Source: Paraburkholderia tagetis
Lineage (GTDB): Bacteria > Pseudomonadota > Gammaproteobacteria > Burkholderiales > Burkholderiaceae
Assembly (NCBI RefSeq): GCF_022213065.1
Contig: NZ_JAKLJA010000019.1
Span: forward strand, 1-64,000
Direction of reading: 5' to 3'
DNA length: 64,000 nt
A program made the position numbers and the translations under genes. The notes under the pieces were generated by a model. It was not told the origin of the DNA. It worked only from the letters and a program-made list of their open reading frames with translations, and ran no database searches. Below, in pieces: positions 15,692 through 24,603 of this stretch; the first letter of the stretch is position 1; every line of letters starts with the position of its first letter.

Positions 15692-16309
15692 TCAGTTGCT
15701 GTTCGAGTTCGCCGCCAGCATTTCCGCTTGAGCGGCCTTCGCTTCCTGGCGCGAGAGGCCTTCGATATTCACCTTCGCCGTGCCCGCGTGCTGCAGGCCC
15801 AGCATCTTCGCCGCCGCATAGGACAGGTCGATCACGCGGCCACGCGCGTACGGACCACGGTCGTTGATCTTCACCACGACCGACTTCGAGGTATTGGGCA
15901 CGCTCACGCGCACGTAGGAGCCGAGCGGCAGCGTGCGATGCGCGGCGGTCAGCGCCTTCATGTTGAAGCGCTCGCCGCTCGCGGTCTTGCGACCGTGGAA
16001 CGCGCGGCCGTACCACGAGGCGCGGCCGATCTGGTGGAACGAGCCGACGTTAGGCGCGTTTTCGTCGATCGGCTGCGCGTCGGCAAGCGAGTTGTCCTTG
16101 CCGGCGCTCGCTGCGGGCAGCGTCCCGAACCCGGAGCCATAGCTCTGCGGCGCGGCGAACGCCGTATGCGCGGCGTTTTTGGTGCTGAGCGCGTTGCCCT
16201 GCGCCTGGTCCTGCGGACCGGGCGGCACGGCACAACCGGCCAGCACGGACACGGCTGCAAGACTTCCGAGTCGTCGTCGAGAAAGTCCGAATTTCATAAA
16301 GTTAGCCAT
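15692..16309 (-). CDS. rlpA: RlpA-like septal ring lytic transglycosylase lipoprotein
   Basis: A protein of 205 residues. A lipobox (VSVLAGCAV) anchors it in the outer membrane. The double-psi beta-barrel domain reads GRASWYGRAFHGRKTASGERFNMKALTAAHRTLPLGSYVRVSV, then VVVKINDRGPYARGRVIDLSYAAAKMLG, with the conserved catalytic Asp/His set. RlpA cleaves denuded glycan strands at division sites. No C-terminal SPOR domain is present, so it is the short form. The start at 16309 (MANFMKF) or 16297 cannot be separated. Confidence 0.9.
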   Translation of the reverse strand: MANFMKFGLSRRRLGSLAAVSVLAGCAVPPGPQDQAQGNALSTKNAAHTAFAAPQSYGSGFGTLPAASAGKDNSLADAQPIDENAPNVGSFHQIGRASWYGRAFHGRKTASGERFNMKALTAAHRTLPLGSYVRVSVPNTSKSVVVKINDRGPYARGRVIDLSYAAAKMLGLQHAGTAKVNIEGLSRQEAKAAQAEMLAANSNSN

Positions 16310-17030
16310 CACGTTTCGGGGCCGTCCCGCGCCTTGGTTGCGCGTTGCTGGATGGCCCCGGCGGTCGCAGGCAAAAGCACACCCCACCCGCCGATCGATG
16401 AAAAACGGCGAGCGAATGCCCATACCCGGATGCGGCCCCATAGGCCGCTAACCGCTGGTTTTCTTTCACGTCTGGCGCAGCCTGTCCCCGGCAGCCTGAC
16501 CAGACCCCACATGCCGCCATCGAACGCGATGTACACGTTCTGGCACGCCGGTAACACACGACGTACAGGAACGGCGGCGTAGGCCCCACCCAGCGTCACG
16601 GCAGCAAGGCCGTGGCAGGCGCGTGGCGCCTGGCTGGGCAAGACGTGCGGTGCCGAACGGATCGGCACCTGATTTGCCGTCTTGTAAGGCAGCCTGTTTA
16701 GCCAGCCTTCTTCGACGGCACTGCTTGACGGCGATGCATCACGACCCATTTTTTACTGCGGGTCACATCGCCCAGTGAACGCACGCGTAACGTGCTTGAT
16801 GGAGCGCATTATACCCAAAAGTAATTCTTGCCATCCTTTCCTGGTAGAAAACTCCATGATTTTTCACTATTGATGTAACAAAGCCGTTTGTCTCACCCAT
16901 CGCGCGTCTTGTCTGACAAGGCGAGCGGATGCCCTTCGGCGGGCCCGGGCGACGTCTTGCGCGCCCCGGTACAATCGGGTCTTTGGCCGGTCCAGGCCCA
17001 CGCAACACACGTCATCCAAGAGCCGCGCGC
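16310..17030. other. 720-bp intergenic region between divergent rlpA and the MBL gene
   Basis: The part near 16745-16910 is AT-richer and probably holds promoters. Open frames on the minus strand here lack ribosome sites and recognisable domains, so I call no gene. I see no RNA gene. Confidence 0.5.
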
Positions 17031-17708
17031 ATGAAAGTCACGCTGATTCCCGTCACGCCGTTCCAGCAAAACAGTTCGCTCCTCGTCTGCGAGACAACGG
17101 GGCGCGCCGCCGTCGTCGATCCGGGCGGCGACCTCGATCGCATCGAGGCCGAAATCGCGCGCCAGGGCGTGCAGCTCGAAAAGGTACTGCTCACGCACGG
17201 CCATCTCGATCACTGCGCGGGCGCCAAGGAGCTGGCCGAAAAGTTCGGCGTGCCGATCATCGGTCCGCATGAGGACGAGCGTTTCTGGATCGATCAGTTG
17301 CCGCAGCAGAGCGAGCGCTTTGGCTTTGGTCATGCGCAGGCGTTCGAGCCGGACCGCTGGCTCGGGAACGGCGACACCGTGCGCTTCGGCGATGAGGAGC
17401 TGGAGGTCTATCACTGTCCCGGTCACACGCCTGGGCACGTGGTGTTCTTCAGCCGCAAGCATGAGATCGCGCTGGTGGGGGACGTGCTGTTCGCGGGCTC
17501 GATCGGGCGCACCGACTTTCCGCGCGGCAATCACGCGGACCTGATCCGCTCGATCCGGGAGAAGCTTTGGCCGCTCGGCAACGACGTCACGTTCGTGCCG
17601 GGCCACGGTCCGGTTTCGACCTTCGGCGAGGAGCGCCGCACCAATCCGTACGTAGCAGACAGTGTGCCCGGCGTCTCCGGCGGCGCGAGCGAGGCACCTT
17701 GGGGATGA
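17031..17708 (+). CDS. MBL-fold metallohydrolase (glyoxalase II-like, YcbL type)
   Basis: A protein of 225 residues starting MKVTLIPVTPFQQNSS. The zinc ligands appear in order: LLTHGHLDHCAGA, YHCPGHTPGHVVFF, LVGDVLFAGSIGRTDFPRGN and VPGHGPVSTFGEE. This is the type II glyoxalase-like subfamily that hydrolyses thioesters such as S-lactoylglutathione. It lacks the separate C-terminal helical domain of classical GloB. The gene is followed at 67 nt by the exoribonuclease and may be cotranscribed. Confidence 0.92.
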   Translation: MKVTLIPVTPFQQNSSLLVCETTGRAAVVDPGGDLDRIEAEIARQGVQLEKVLLTHGHLDHCAGAKELAEKFGVPIIGPHEDERFWIDQLPQQSERFGFGHAQAFEPDRWLGNGDTVRFGDEELEVYHCPGHTPGHVVFFSRKHEIALVGDVLFAGSIGRTDFPRGNHADLIRSIREKLWPLGNDVTFVPGHGPVSTFGEERRTNPYVADSVPGVSGGASEAPWG

Positions 17709-17775
17709 GCGCCGGGCAAGCCGGGCGCCCGGCCACGTTCACCAACGCGCGTCAAACCGTCAACGAATCCTGCTC

Positions 17776-18432
17776 ATGAACCCAGCGAATCAAGTCGCCA
17801 TTGAAGAGATCTACGTCAGCACCGACGTCGAGGCCGATGGTCCGATCCCCGGCCCGCACTCGATGCTGAGCTTCGCGTCGGCGGCCTACACCGCCGACAA
17901 GCGTCTGATCGCCACCTTCTCGGCGAATCTCGCCACGCTCGAAGGCGCCGCGCCGCATCCGGTGCAGGCCGCCTGGTGGGAAACGCAGCCCGAGGCGTGG
18001 GCCGCGTGCCGCAAGGATCTGCTGGATCCGGCCGCCGCGCTCAATGCCTATGTGGAGTGGGTGGAGGCGCTGCCCGGCAAGCCCGTGTTCGTCGCCATGC
18101 CGGCGGGTTTCGATTTCACTTTCATGTTCTGGTACATGATGCGTTTCACGGGGCGCTGCCCGTTCTCGTGGTCGGCGCTCGACATCAAGACGCTCGCGTT
18201 CGCGATGACCGGCCTGCCGTACCGCAAGTGCATCAAGCCGCGCTTTCCGAAGCACTGGTTCGACGATCATCCGCACACCCACGTCGCGCTCGACGACGCC
18301 ATCGAGCAAGGCGCGCTCTTCTGTAACATGCTCGCCGACCTGCGCGCGCAACAAGCCTCGCAAGCGGCAGCAGCGACGACAACAACAGCGCTCGATGATG
18401 GGGACGCCTCAGGGCAAAAAACCGTCACCTGA
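17776..18432 (+). CDS. DEDD-type 3'-5' exoribonuclease (Rv2179c-like fold)
   Basis: A protein of 218 residues with an exonuclease-like opening YVSTDVEADGPIPGPHSMLSFASAAY, where the conserved D-x-E metal-binding pair lies, a middle MPAGFDFTFMFWYM and a C-terminal HTHVALDDAIEQGALFCNML carrying the later His and Asp. This arrangement matches small DEDDh exoribonucleases that trim RNA. The last 30 residues are low-complexity (AQQASQAAAATTTT). Likely cytoplasmic. The assignment rests on motif order, not on a search. Confidence 0.75.
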   Translation: MNPANQVAIEEIYVSTDVEADGPIPGPHSMLSFASAAYTADKRLIATFSANLATLEGAAPHPVQAAWWETQPEAWAACRKDLLDPAAALNAYVEWVEALPGKPVFVAMPAGFDFTFMFWYMMRFTGRCPFSWSALDIKTLAFAMTGLPYRKCIKPRFPKHWFDDHPHTHVALDDAIEQGALFCNMLADLRAQQASQAAAATTTTALDDGDASGQKTVT

Positions 18433-18522
18433 GCGTCAAATTAGGGAATCTGCCTCGTCAGGTGCGGTTTGCATTGCGTTTCGTTTTTCCGACCTCTAAC
18501 ATTCGGGAATACGGCGACGCAC

Positions 18523-18993
18523 ATGGAGGCGCATTTGACACTCGATACGTTCTCTCAGAAGATCCTGCGCCTTTTGCAGCTCGACGCGCGCCGCTCGGTG
18601 CAGGAAATCTCCGATCAGGTGGGGCTTTCCAGCACACCATGCTGGCGCCGCATCAAGGACATGGAGCAATCGGGCGTGATCCAGCGCTACACGGCGCTGC
18701 TCGACCGCGAGAAGTTGGGCCTGCACGTCTGCGCGCTCGCGCATATCCACCTCACGCGGCACACCGAAGGCGGCGTCGAGGAGTTCGAGCGCGAGATTGC
18801 CACCTGCCCGGAAGTGACCGAGTGCTACAGCACGACCGGCGAATCGGATTACATCCTCAAGATCGTTGCGCCTGACATCAAGGCCTACGACGCCTTCCTG
18901 CACGAGCGCATCTTCCGCATTCCGGCTGTCGCGCAGGTGCGCACGAGCGTCGTGCTTCGCGAAATCAAGTTCGACACCCAATTGCCGCTTTGA
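18523..18993 (+). CDS. Lrp/AsnC family transcriptional regulator
   Basis: A protein of about 156 residues. The winged-helix segment is LDTFSQKILRLLQLDARRSVQEISDQVGLSSTPCWRRIKDMEQSGVIQRYTALLD. The RAM ligand domain includes EFEREIATCPEVTECYSTTGESDYILKIVAPDI. Such proteins sense amino acids and regulate transport or catabolism. The ATG at 18523 is given, but GGAGG overlaps it and lies 5-6 nt before a TTG at 18535, which gives the family-typical start MTLDTF, so the TTG may be the true start. It is transcribed convergently with the cation efflux gene. Confidence 0.92.
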   Translation: MEAHLTLDTFSQKILRLLQLDARRSVQEISDQVGLSSTPCWRRIKDMEQSGVIQRYTALLDREKLGLHVCALAHIHLTRHTEGGVEEFEREIATCPEVTECYSTTGESDYILKIVAPDIKAYDAFLHERIFRIPAVAQVRTSVVLREIKFDTQLPL

Positions 18994-19005
18994 GCTGCGG
19001 CCCGG

Positions 19006-20187
19006 CTAGCGGATGCCGCGCGACGTTCCTGTTGATCCCGAATCCGCCACCGTCGCTGCGGCCTGCACCACCTCCAGCTTGCTCGCGCCGAGCGTTCGTG
19101 CGAGCGCCTGCATGTCGATGCCATCGAGACGCCTCGCGTCGTCGTGCGCCGACAGCACGACCTGAATCTCGAGCCCCGTGCTCAGGTAGTGAAGCGTCAC
19201 CGCCTCCACGCTCACGCCGTGCGCCGCCAGCGCCTCGCGCAGCGCATTCGCGACCTCGCTGCGCGGCGGCAGATTGGCGACCGAGCGCACATGCATGTCG
19301 TCCTCGGGATCGACGTGGATCAGCGCATCGAGCACGCGCGGGTCGATGAGCAGGCGCGCGCGCGCCGTCTCCGCGATGTAGTGCCCTTCCGAAACCGAGA
19401 TCAGCGGATCGACGAGGATATGCGCGTCCACGAGCGCGAGGTCGCCGGTCTTGCGCGTGCGCATTTCGTGCACGTCGAGCACGCCGGGCGTGCCAAGCAG
19501 CAGCGTGCGCAAGTCGGCGGTGGTGGCTTCGTCGAGCGCGCGATCGGAGAGATCCTGGAGCGCGTCCCAGCCGAACACCCAACCCATGCGCGCGACCATG
19601 AAGCCGACGATGGCCGCCGCGATCGGGTCGAGTAGCCGCACGCCCATGAGACTGCCCACGATGCCGATAGCGACCACGAGCGACGAAGCCGCGTCCGAGC
19701 GCGCATGCCACGCGTTGGCGATCAGCATCGCCGAGCGCACGCGCTGCGCCTCGCGCAGCATGTAACGAAAGAGCGCTTCCTTGAAGACGAGCACGAGCAT
19801 GGCCACCGCGAGCGCGCTCGCGTGAACCGGCGGAATGTCGTCAAGATTGGCGATGCGCGTGCCGGCGCGCGCGAGCATGCCCACGCCCACGGCAATCAGC
19901 AGTGCGCCGAGAAATAACGAAGCGACTGTTTCATAACGGCTGTGGCCGTAATTGTGATCGGCGTCCGGCTTTGCGCCGCTATGGCGGTTCGCGAGCAGCA
20001 CGACAAAATCGGAAACGAGATCGGAGAGCGAATGAACGCCGTCGGCGATCAAGGCCTGCGAATGCGCAAACACGCCAACCGCGATTTGCAGCACGACCAG
20101 CACCGAATTGACGCCGACGCTGGCAAGCGTGGTCTTGCGCGCAACGCGCTGTTTATCCGATGACGATATGGCAGTGGTGGAGGACAT
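19006..20187 (-). CDS. Cation diffusion facilitator transporter (FieF/CzcD-like)
   Basis: A protein of 393 residues. It exports divalent metals such as Zn, Fe or Mn by proton antiport. Six membrane segments precede a cytoplasmic domain. Metal-site motifs are ADGVHSLSDLVSDF in TM2 and ANAWHARSDAASS in TM5, and KPDADHNYGHSRYE is the family loop. The C-terminal domain (IHVDPEDDMHV) is extended by about 90 residues compared with E. coli FieF and includes a second ferredoxin-like segment. The start at 20187 is chosen from the family N-terminus. Confidence 0.92.
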   Translation of the reverse strand: MSSTTAISSSDKQRVARKTTLASVGVNSVLVVLQIAVGVFAHSQALIADGVHSLSDLVSDFVVLLANRHSGAKPDADHNYGHSRYETVASLFLGALLIAVGVGMLARAGTRIANLDDIPPVHASALAVAMLVLVFKEALFRYMLREAQRVRSAMLIANAWHARSDAASSLVVAIGIVGSLMGVRLLDPIAAAIVGFMVARMGWVFGWDALQDLSDRALDEATTADLRTLLLGTPGVLDVHEMRTRKTGDLALVDAHILVDPLISVSEGHYIAETARARLLIDPRVLDALIHVDPEDDMHVRSVANLPPRSEVANALREALAAHGVSVEAVTLHYLSTGLEIQVVLSAHDDARRLDGIDMQALARTLGASKLEVVQAAATVADSGSTGTSRGIR

Positions 20188-20352
20188 GCGATACAAAACG
20201 CGAGCGTGGAATAGCTGCGATTGTAATGGCCCTACCCTGGCCAATTGGAGATAACCCTGGAATCTTCTTTTAAATCAGCTGACTACGAGAACACTTCGTA
20301 TTCGCGTTCCTCCGCGCGCAGCAATACCGCAAGGCAACGGTAAGAAGACAAC

Positions 20353-20391
20353 AAAAAAGCCGCGCATGTCCCAACGACGGCGCGGCTTTTT
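20353..20391. terminator. Bidirectional intrinsic terminator downstream of the H-NS gene
   Basis: AAAAAAGCCGCGC (20353-20365) pairs with GCGCGGCTTTTT (20380-20391) over 14 nt. Flanking A and T runs allow termination in both directions. Confidence 0.8.
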
Positions 20392-20429
20392 CGCTTGGCG
20401 GGCCGCAAGGCCCATCGCCAGATGGCGAT

Positions 20430-20738
20430 TTACTTCTCAATCAGGAACTTTTCGCGATCCTTACCGGCAATCCAGCGCGGAGGTTTGCCACGGCCCGACC
20501 ACGTGCTGCCGGTTTCAGGGTCGCGGTATTTCGGTGCAACGCTTGCACGCGAGCGGCTGGCTGCTTTGGCGCCCTTGCCCGCTCCACGGCCGCTGCCGAG
20601 TTCGGCCACGGTAATGCCGTAGTCGGCCATTTTCTGCTTGATCTCGTCGAGGACTTCGGCATATTCACGTGCCTTCGCCTCTTCAATCTGCTTCTCCAGC
20701 TTCTCTCGCTGCGCGAGGAGTTCTTTGTAGGAAGACAT
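20430..20738 (-). CDS. H-NS family nucleoid protein
   Basis: A protein of 102 residues that binds AT-rich, often foreign, DNA and silences it. The N-terminal coiled coil MSSYKELLAQREKLEKQIEEAK drives oligomerisation. The C-terminal DNA-binding domain is YRDPETGSTWSGRGKPPRWIAG, with the conserved TWSGRGK-P-W core of Burkholderiales H-NS paralogues. A basic linker (KGAKAASRSRA) joins them. Its own upstream region (20739-21139) is long and AT-rich, which would suit autoregulation. Confidence 0.93.
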   Translation of the reverse strand: MSSYKELLAQREKLEKQIEEAKAREYAEVLDEIKQKMADYGITVAELGSGRGAGKGAKAASRSRASVAPKYRDPETGSTWSGRGKPPRWIAGKDREKFLIEK

Positions 20739-21139
20739 AGGTATCCTGGTGGTTTGCTAATTAATGACGACTACCGATCTTGCGTCAGTATGTCCATTGA
20801 CAGTTGATTCGCCTCGGAAATTGCAGGCGAGATTAACACAGAATCGAATGTCGCGAAAAGCGCGGGCAATAAAAATAATTAAGATGTTTTAGGCACCGTT
20901 CAGTGCCGCGTTCGGTCTTGAAGATCTGTCATTTCGTGCAAATCAGTATTTGCACCCAACGCTCCTTTTTCCAGATAAATCCGGCTCTCATAATTCGCAG
21001 CGCGTGAAAATTAAAAGGGCAAAAAAGCGCAAACATTTCATCCCATGCGAACTTTCGACAGCCCCCCTCGATTATCTTGAAATTACGTAATGCCCCAAGA
21101 GCGGCAGCGAGCAGCGCCCGCCGCCTTCTAGAAAAATAC
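20739..21139. other. AT-rich 400-bp upstream region of the H-NS gene
   Basis: No ORF is convincing. The stretch contains AATAAAAATAATTAAG (near 20870) and other A/T tracts, contrasting with the GC-rich surroundings. It probably holds the H-NS promoter, a long leader and possible autoregulatory binding sites. Confidence 0.5.
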
Positions 21140-21823
21140 TCAGCTTGCGTGCCGCGCGAGGCAATCGGCTAGCACGGCATGCAAGGATTGGGTGTCGCTC
21201 TGCGGTGCCTCGAAAACATAGCGCGTCCGTATACCGTCGATGGCGAGATCGGCGCCGTAGCGGTCCACGCCTAGCAGCGCGAGACCGTCTCGCCGCGTCG
21301 GATGCGTCTCGAAGAAGCGGATCAGCGCTTCCTCCTCACCGGCAGCGAGCGGTTCAAGCGGGTCGAGATCCGCGCCGTCGAGCCAACCCATCGCGCCAAA
21401 GCCGCCGATATAGCGCAACCGCTCCACGCGCATCGTCCAGAACGTGAAGTCGCCGAGCGCGAGATAGCGTGCCGCATCGGGGTGGTAGCGCAGATAGCGG
21501 CGCGCGAGCGCTTCGGCATCAAAATCGGCACCGGCTTCGGCATCGCTTGGCTCGAACACGCCGAGCAGCGTCATGCGCGGCGCGTTCAGCACGTCCTCGC
21601 CGCTCAGCTGCGCCACGAGAAAACCCGCGCGCGAATCGTCCTGCAGATTGCGCGTGTGCTCGGCAAGCCGGCTCACGAGGATGACGGGACGATGCCGCGC
21701 ATCCGGCGCGAACGGCAGCAGCGTCGGATACGGGAAGCCGTGCGGCTCGCGCGCGTGGGTGGCGAGCGTGCCGGTGGAAGTCTGATGCAGCAGGTGCAGC
21801 GGAGCGTGAGCGGGGATCTTCAA
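21140..21823 (-). CDS. HugZ-like pyridoxamine 5'-phosphate oxidase-fold haem protein
   Basis: A protein of about 227 residues with the split-barrel flavin/haem-binding fold: LLHQTSTGTLATHAREPHGFPYPTLLPFA, PVILVSRLAEHTRNLQDDSRAGFLVA and PRMTLLGVFEP. The C-terminal DUF2470-like half contains RYHPDAARYLALGDFTFWTMRVERLRYIGGFGAMGWL. In relatives this family degrades or stores haem, or acts as an FMN protein. The TTG start at 21823 follows GAGGA at 7 nt. The only ATG, at 21895, has no ribosome site. Confidence 0.85.
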   Translation of the reverse strand: MKIPAHAPLHLLHQTSTGTLATHAREPHGFPYPTLLPFAPDARHRPVILVSRLAEHTRNLQDDSRAGFLVAQLSGEDVLNAPRMTLLGVFEPSDAEAGADFDAEALARRYLRYHPDAARYLALGDFTFWTMRVERLRYIGGFGAMGWLDGADLDPLEPLAAGEEEALIRFFETHPTRRDGLALLGVDRYGADLAIDGIRTRYVFEAPQSDTQSLHAVLADCLARHAS

Positions 21824-21994
21824 GGCGTGTCCTCGATCGATGAGTTGTCGATGGGCGTAACGCGAGACCGAACCCGGCGGCCTGCGTTGCGCCATTTCAC
21901 TATTAGAGCAGGCTGGGCCGCCGCGAGCAGCCCGCGCGCGCCTTCGCTAGAATTTCCGCTTGCCTTTCAAAAAGCTGATTCGCGAGTCTTTTCC

Positions 21995-22054
21995 GAATCG
22001 CTTGATTCGCTTGATTCGCGTGATTCGCTTGATTCAACCGAGCCGCTTGATTCG
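21995..22054. repeat. Degenerate 9-10 bp tandem repeat of CGCTTGATT upstream of the MFS gene
   Basis: The block repeats GCTTGATTC five to six times with small changes (GCTTGATTCGCTTGATTCG, then GTGATTCGCTTGATTC, then GCTTGATTCG). It lies about 65 bp before the GTG start of the MFS gene, in its probable leader or promoter region. Confidence 0.75.
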
Positions 22055-22118
22055 ACTGGGCCGATTAAGCCCATTCGCCTCCAATCGGCTGCGCTGCTGC
22101 CCAACGCCAGGATTTCCC

Positions 22119-23336
22119 GTGTCCGACCGCCCCTCCGATCCGACCCTCGCCGTACCGCCCCACGCCGTCCATCGTGCGCTGCCCGCCGCCACCCGCCAGC
22201 GCGCACGCATCGCGACCATGGCGCTCTTTTTCATCGCCGGGATGATGTACGCGTCCTGGGGCGTGCACGTGCCCACGGTGCGCGACAAGTTCCATCTGAG
22301 CGCGGCCTTGCTCTCGTACGCCCTCTTCGCCGTCGCGGGCGGCTCGATCGCAGCCATGACGATCCTCGGCGGATGGATCGCGCGCGCCGGCACACGCCGC
22401 GCCTGCCTGACGGGCGGCCTCACCATGTCGGTGTGCGGCGCGCTGATCCTCGTCGTGCCGTACTACTGGATGCTGCTCGTCGTGCTCGCCGCGTTCGGCG
22501 TGGGCATGGCCACGCTCGACGTCGCCATGAACGCGGAGGCGAGCGCCGTCGAGGAGGCCATCGGCCGGCCGATCATGTCCGCGCTGCACGGCATGTTCAG
22601 CCTGGGCGGCATGGCCGGCGCGGCCATCGGCGGCGTACTGCTCGCGCGCGGCATGGCGCCCGCGCTGCATCTCTTGCTCACTTCGCTGGTGGCGGCGCTC
22701 GTGCTGTTCGTGTCGTGCCCCGCCGTGCTGCCCCACGTGCCGCACGCCACCCACGGCGAGCACGCCAAAACCGGCAACCGCTGGCGCACGCCCGCGCTGT
22801 GGGCGCTGGGCGGCATCGCGCTCATCGCGCTGATCGCCGAAGGCGCGATGTACGACTGGGCCACGGTCTATATGCGCGACGTCGTGGTCTCCACGCCCGC
22901 GCTGGCGAGCGCCGCCTACGCGGCGTTCTCGGGCGGCATGGCCGCCGCGCGCTTCGCGGGCGACGCCGTGCGCGCACGCTTCGGCGCGCCGCAGCTCGTG
23001 TTCGTGAGCGCCTCGCTCGCCTGCGCGGGCATGATCGGCGCGCTGCTGCTGCCGTTTTCGTTCTCCGCGCTCACGGGCTTCACGCTCATGGGCCTCGGCC
23101 TCGCGAACATGATGCCGGTGCTGTTCGCCGCCGCGGCGCGCGTGAAGGGCATCCATGCCGCCGAAGGCCTCGCGCACGTGGCGGGCATCGCTTACTTCGG
23201 GCTGCTGTTCGGCCCGGTGGTGATCGGCGGCATCACCCAGGTGACGAATCTCACCGTAGGGCTCGCGGTCGTCGCGCTATGCGCCGCGCTCGTGGCGTTC
23301 ACGGGGCCGAAGGTGCTCAGGCGGCTGGGGGTTTGA
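22119..23336 (+). CDS. MFS transporter
   Basis: A protein of 405 residues with about 12 membrane segments. The N-terminal half shows ASWGVHVPTVRDKFHLSAALLSYALFAVAGGSIAAMTILGGWIARAGTR, with the loop 2-3 G-x-x-x-R-x-G-x-R motif. The central sequence is MNAEASAVEEAIGRPIMSALHGMFSLGGMAGA. This resembles the YbjJ-like sugar/drug MFS subfamily. The substrate is not predictable. The GTG at 22119 is chosen because AGGA lies upstream and because earlier in-frame codons come from a simple repeat. A strong terminator follows. Confidence 0.88.
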   Translation: MSDRPSDPTLAVPPHAVHRALPAATRQRARIATMALFFIAGMMYASWGVHVPTVRDKFHLSAALLSYALFAVAGGSIAAMTILGGWIARAGTRRACLTGGLTMSVCGALILVVPYYWMLLVVLAAFGVGMATLDVAMNAEASAVEEAIGRPIMSALHGMFSLGGMAGAAIGGVLLARGMAPALHLLLTSLVAALVLFVSCPAVLPHVPHATHGEHAKTGNRWRTPALWALGGIALIALIAEGAMYDWATVYMRDVVVSTPALASAAYAAFSGGMAAARFAGDAVRARFGAPQLVFVSASLACAGMIGALLLPFSFSALTGFTLMGLGLANMMPVLFAAAARVKGIHAAEGLAHVAGIAYFGLLFGPVVIGGITQVTNLTVGLAVVALCAALVAFTGPKVLRRLGV

Positions 23337-23376
23337 GGCTGACGGCATCCGTCGAAAGATTGAGCCATCAAAATCA

Positions 23377-23411
23377 AAAGCCCGTGGGTCCGAAAACCCA
23401 CGGGCTTTTTT
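23377..23411. terminator. Bidirectional terminator between the MFS and branched-chain amino acid binding-protein genes
   Basis: AAAAGCCCGTGGGT (23377-23390) pairs with ACCCACGGGCTTTT (about 23396-23409) and is followed by more T. The genes on either side converge. Confidence 0.88.
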
Positions 23412-23457
23412 CACGTGATACCACGCAGCGCACCGCACGAAGCGGCGCAAAGCGCAA

Positions 23458-24603
23458 TTACATCTTCACCACGTCGAGCAGCGACTTCTTGCCCGCCTTG
23501 TAGTTGTACAGCGAGATCACGCCGTGCTTGAGGTCGCCCTTCGAATCGAAGGTCGTCTCGCCAATCACGCCCTTGTAGTCGGTGCTCGGCATGGCGGCGA
23601 GGATCTTCGCCGGATCGGTCGAGTTGGCGCGCTTCATTGCGTCGACGATGATGTACACCGCGTCATACGTGAACGGCGCGTAGATCTGGATCGGCTGGCC
23701 GAAGCGCTTCTCGAACTTCGCCTCGAACGCCTTGCCGCCCGGCATCTTTTCGAGCGCCATGCCCGCTTCCGAACACACGATGTTGTCGGTCGCGTCGCCG
23801 GCGAGGTCGGCCAGCTTGTCGGTACAGACGCCGTCACCCGCGAGCACCTTCGCGCGCAGGCCAAGCTGCTTGGCTTGCTTGGCGAACGGGCCGCCGGTGG
23901 CGTCCATGCCGCCGTACATGATCGCGTCGGGGTTCTCGCCCTTGATCTTCGTGAGAATGGCGCGGAAGTCCACGGCCTTGTCGTTGGTCGCGTCATGCGA
24001 GAGCACGTTCATGCCGAGCGACTTGGCAGTCTTCTCGAACTCGTTCGCGAGACCCTGGCCGTAAGCCGTCGAGTCGTCGACGATCGCCACGCTCTTGAGC
24101 TTCATGGTCTTGGCCGCGTAGTTCGCGAGCGCCGGACCCTGCTGGGCGTCGGTCGCCACCACGCGATAAGTCGTCTTGAAGCCTTGCTGCGTGTAGGCCG
24201 GATTGGTGGCCGACGGCGAGATCTGCACGATGCCCGCATCGCTGTAGATCTTCGAAGCCGGAATCGAGGTGCCCGAGTTCAGGTGGCCCACGACCGCGAC
24301 GACCTTGTCGTCGACGAGCTTCTGCGCAACCTGCGTGGCCGTGCGCGGGTCGGCCGCGTCGTCCTGTGCGTCGAGCATGAGGGTGATCTTCTGACCGCCG
24401 ATCGTCAGGCCCTTCGCGTTGATTTCCTCGACAGCGAGGCGCGCGCCGTTTTCGTTGTCCTTGCCGAGGTGTGCGATCCCGCCCGTCAGCGGAGCGACGT
24501 GGCCGATCTTGACCACTTCATCTGCGCTGGATGCCGTTGCAAAAGTCGCGAACATAACGACTGCCGCGCTGATCGGCAACAGCTTGTGAAGCTTGATATT
24601 CAT
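23458..24603 (-). CDS. Branched-chain amino acid ABC transporter periplasmic binding protein (LivK/BraC-like)
   Basis: A protein of 381 residues with a signal peptide (MNIKLHKLLPISAAVVMFATFATASSA). The mature protein starts DEVVKIGHVAPLTGGIAHLGKDNENGARLAVEEINAKG, the hallmark of Leu/Ile/Val-binding proteins. Further family blocks are VVAVVGHLNSGTSIPASKIYSDAGIVQISPSATNP and IVDDSTAYGQGLANEF. GGAG precedes the ATG at 24603. The permease and ATPase genes are not adjacent, so this is an orphan binding protein in the window. Confidence 0.92.
   Translation of the reverse strand: MNIKLHKLLPISAAVVMFATFATASSADEVVKIGHVAPLTGGIAHLGKDNENGARLAVEEINAKGLTIGGQKITLMLDAQDDAADPRTATQVAQKLVDDKVVAVVGHLNSGTSIPASKIYSDAGIVQISPSATNPAYTQQGFKTTYRVVATDAQQGPALANYAAKTMKLKSVAIVDDSTAYGQGLANEFEKTAKSLGMNVLSHDATNDKAVDFRAILTKIKGENPDAIMYGGMDATGGPFAKQAKQLGLRAKVLAGDGVCTDKLADLAGDATDNIVCSEAGMALEKMPGGKAFEAKFEKRFGQPIQIYAPFTYDAVYIIVDAMKRANSTDPAKILAAMPSTDYKGVIGETTFDSKGDLKHGVISLYNYKAGKKSLLDVVKM

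Noticed and set aside
16309..16749. A 146-codon minus-strand frame upstream of rlpA
   Set aside because: No ribosome site, no domain, and composition typical of non-coding high-GC frames.
21302..23503. A 733-codon plus-strand frame across the HugZ and MFS genes
   Set aside because: It is a third-frame shadow of high-GC coding DNA. Both real genes have clear family motifs.
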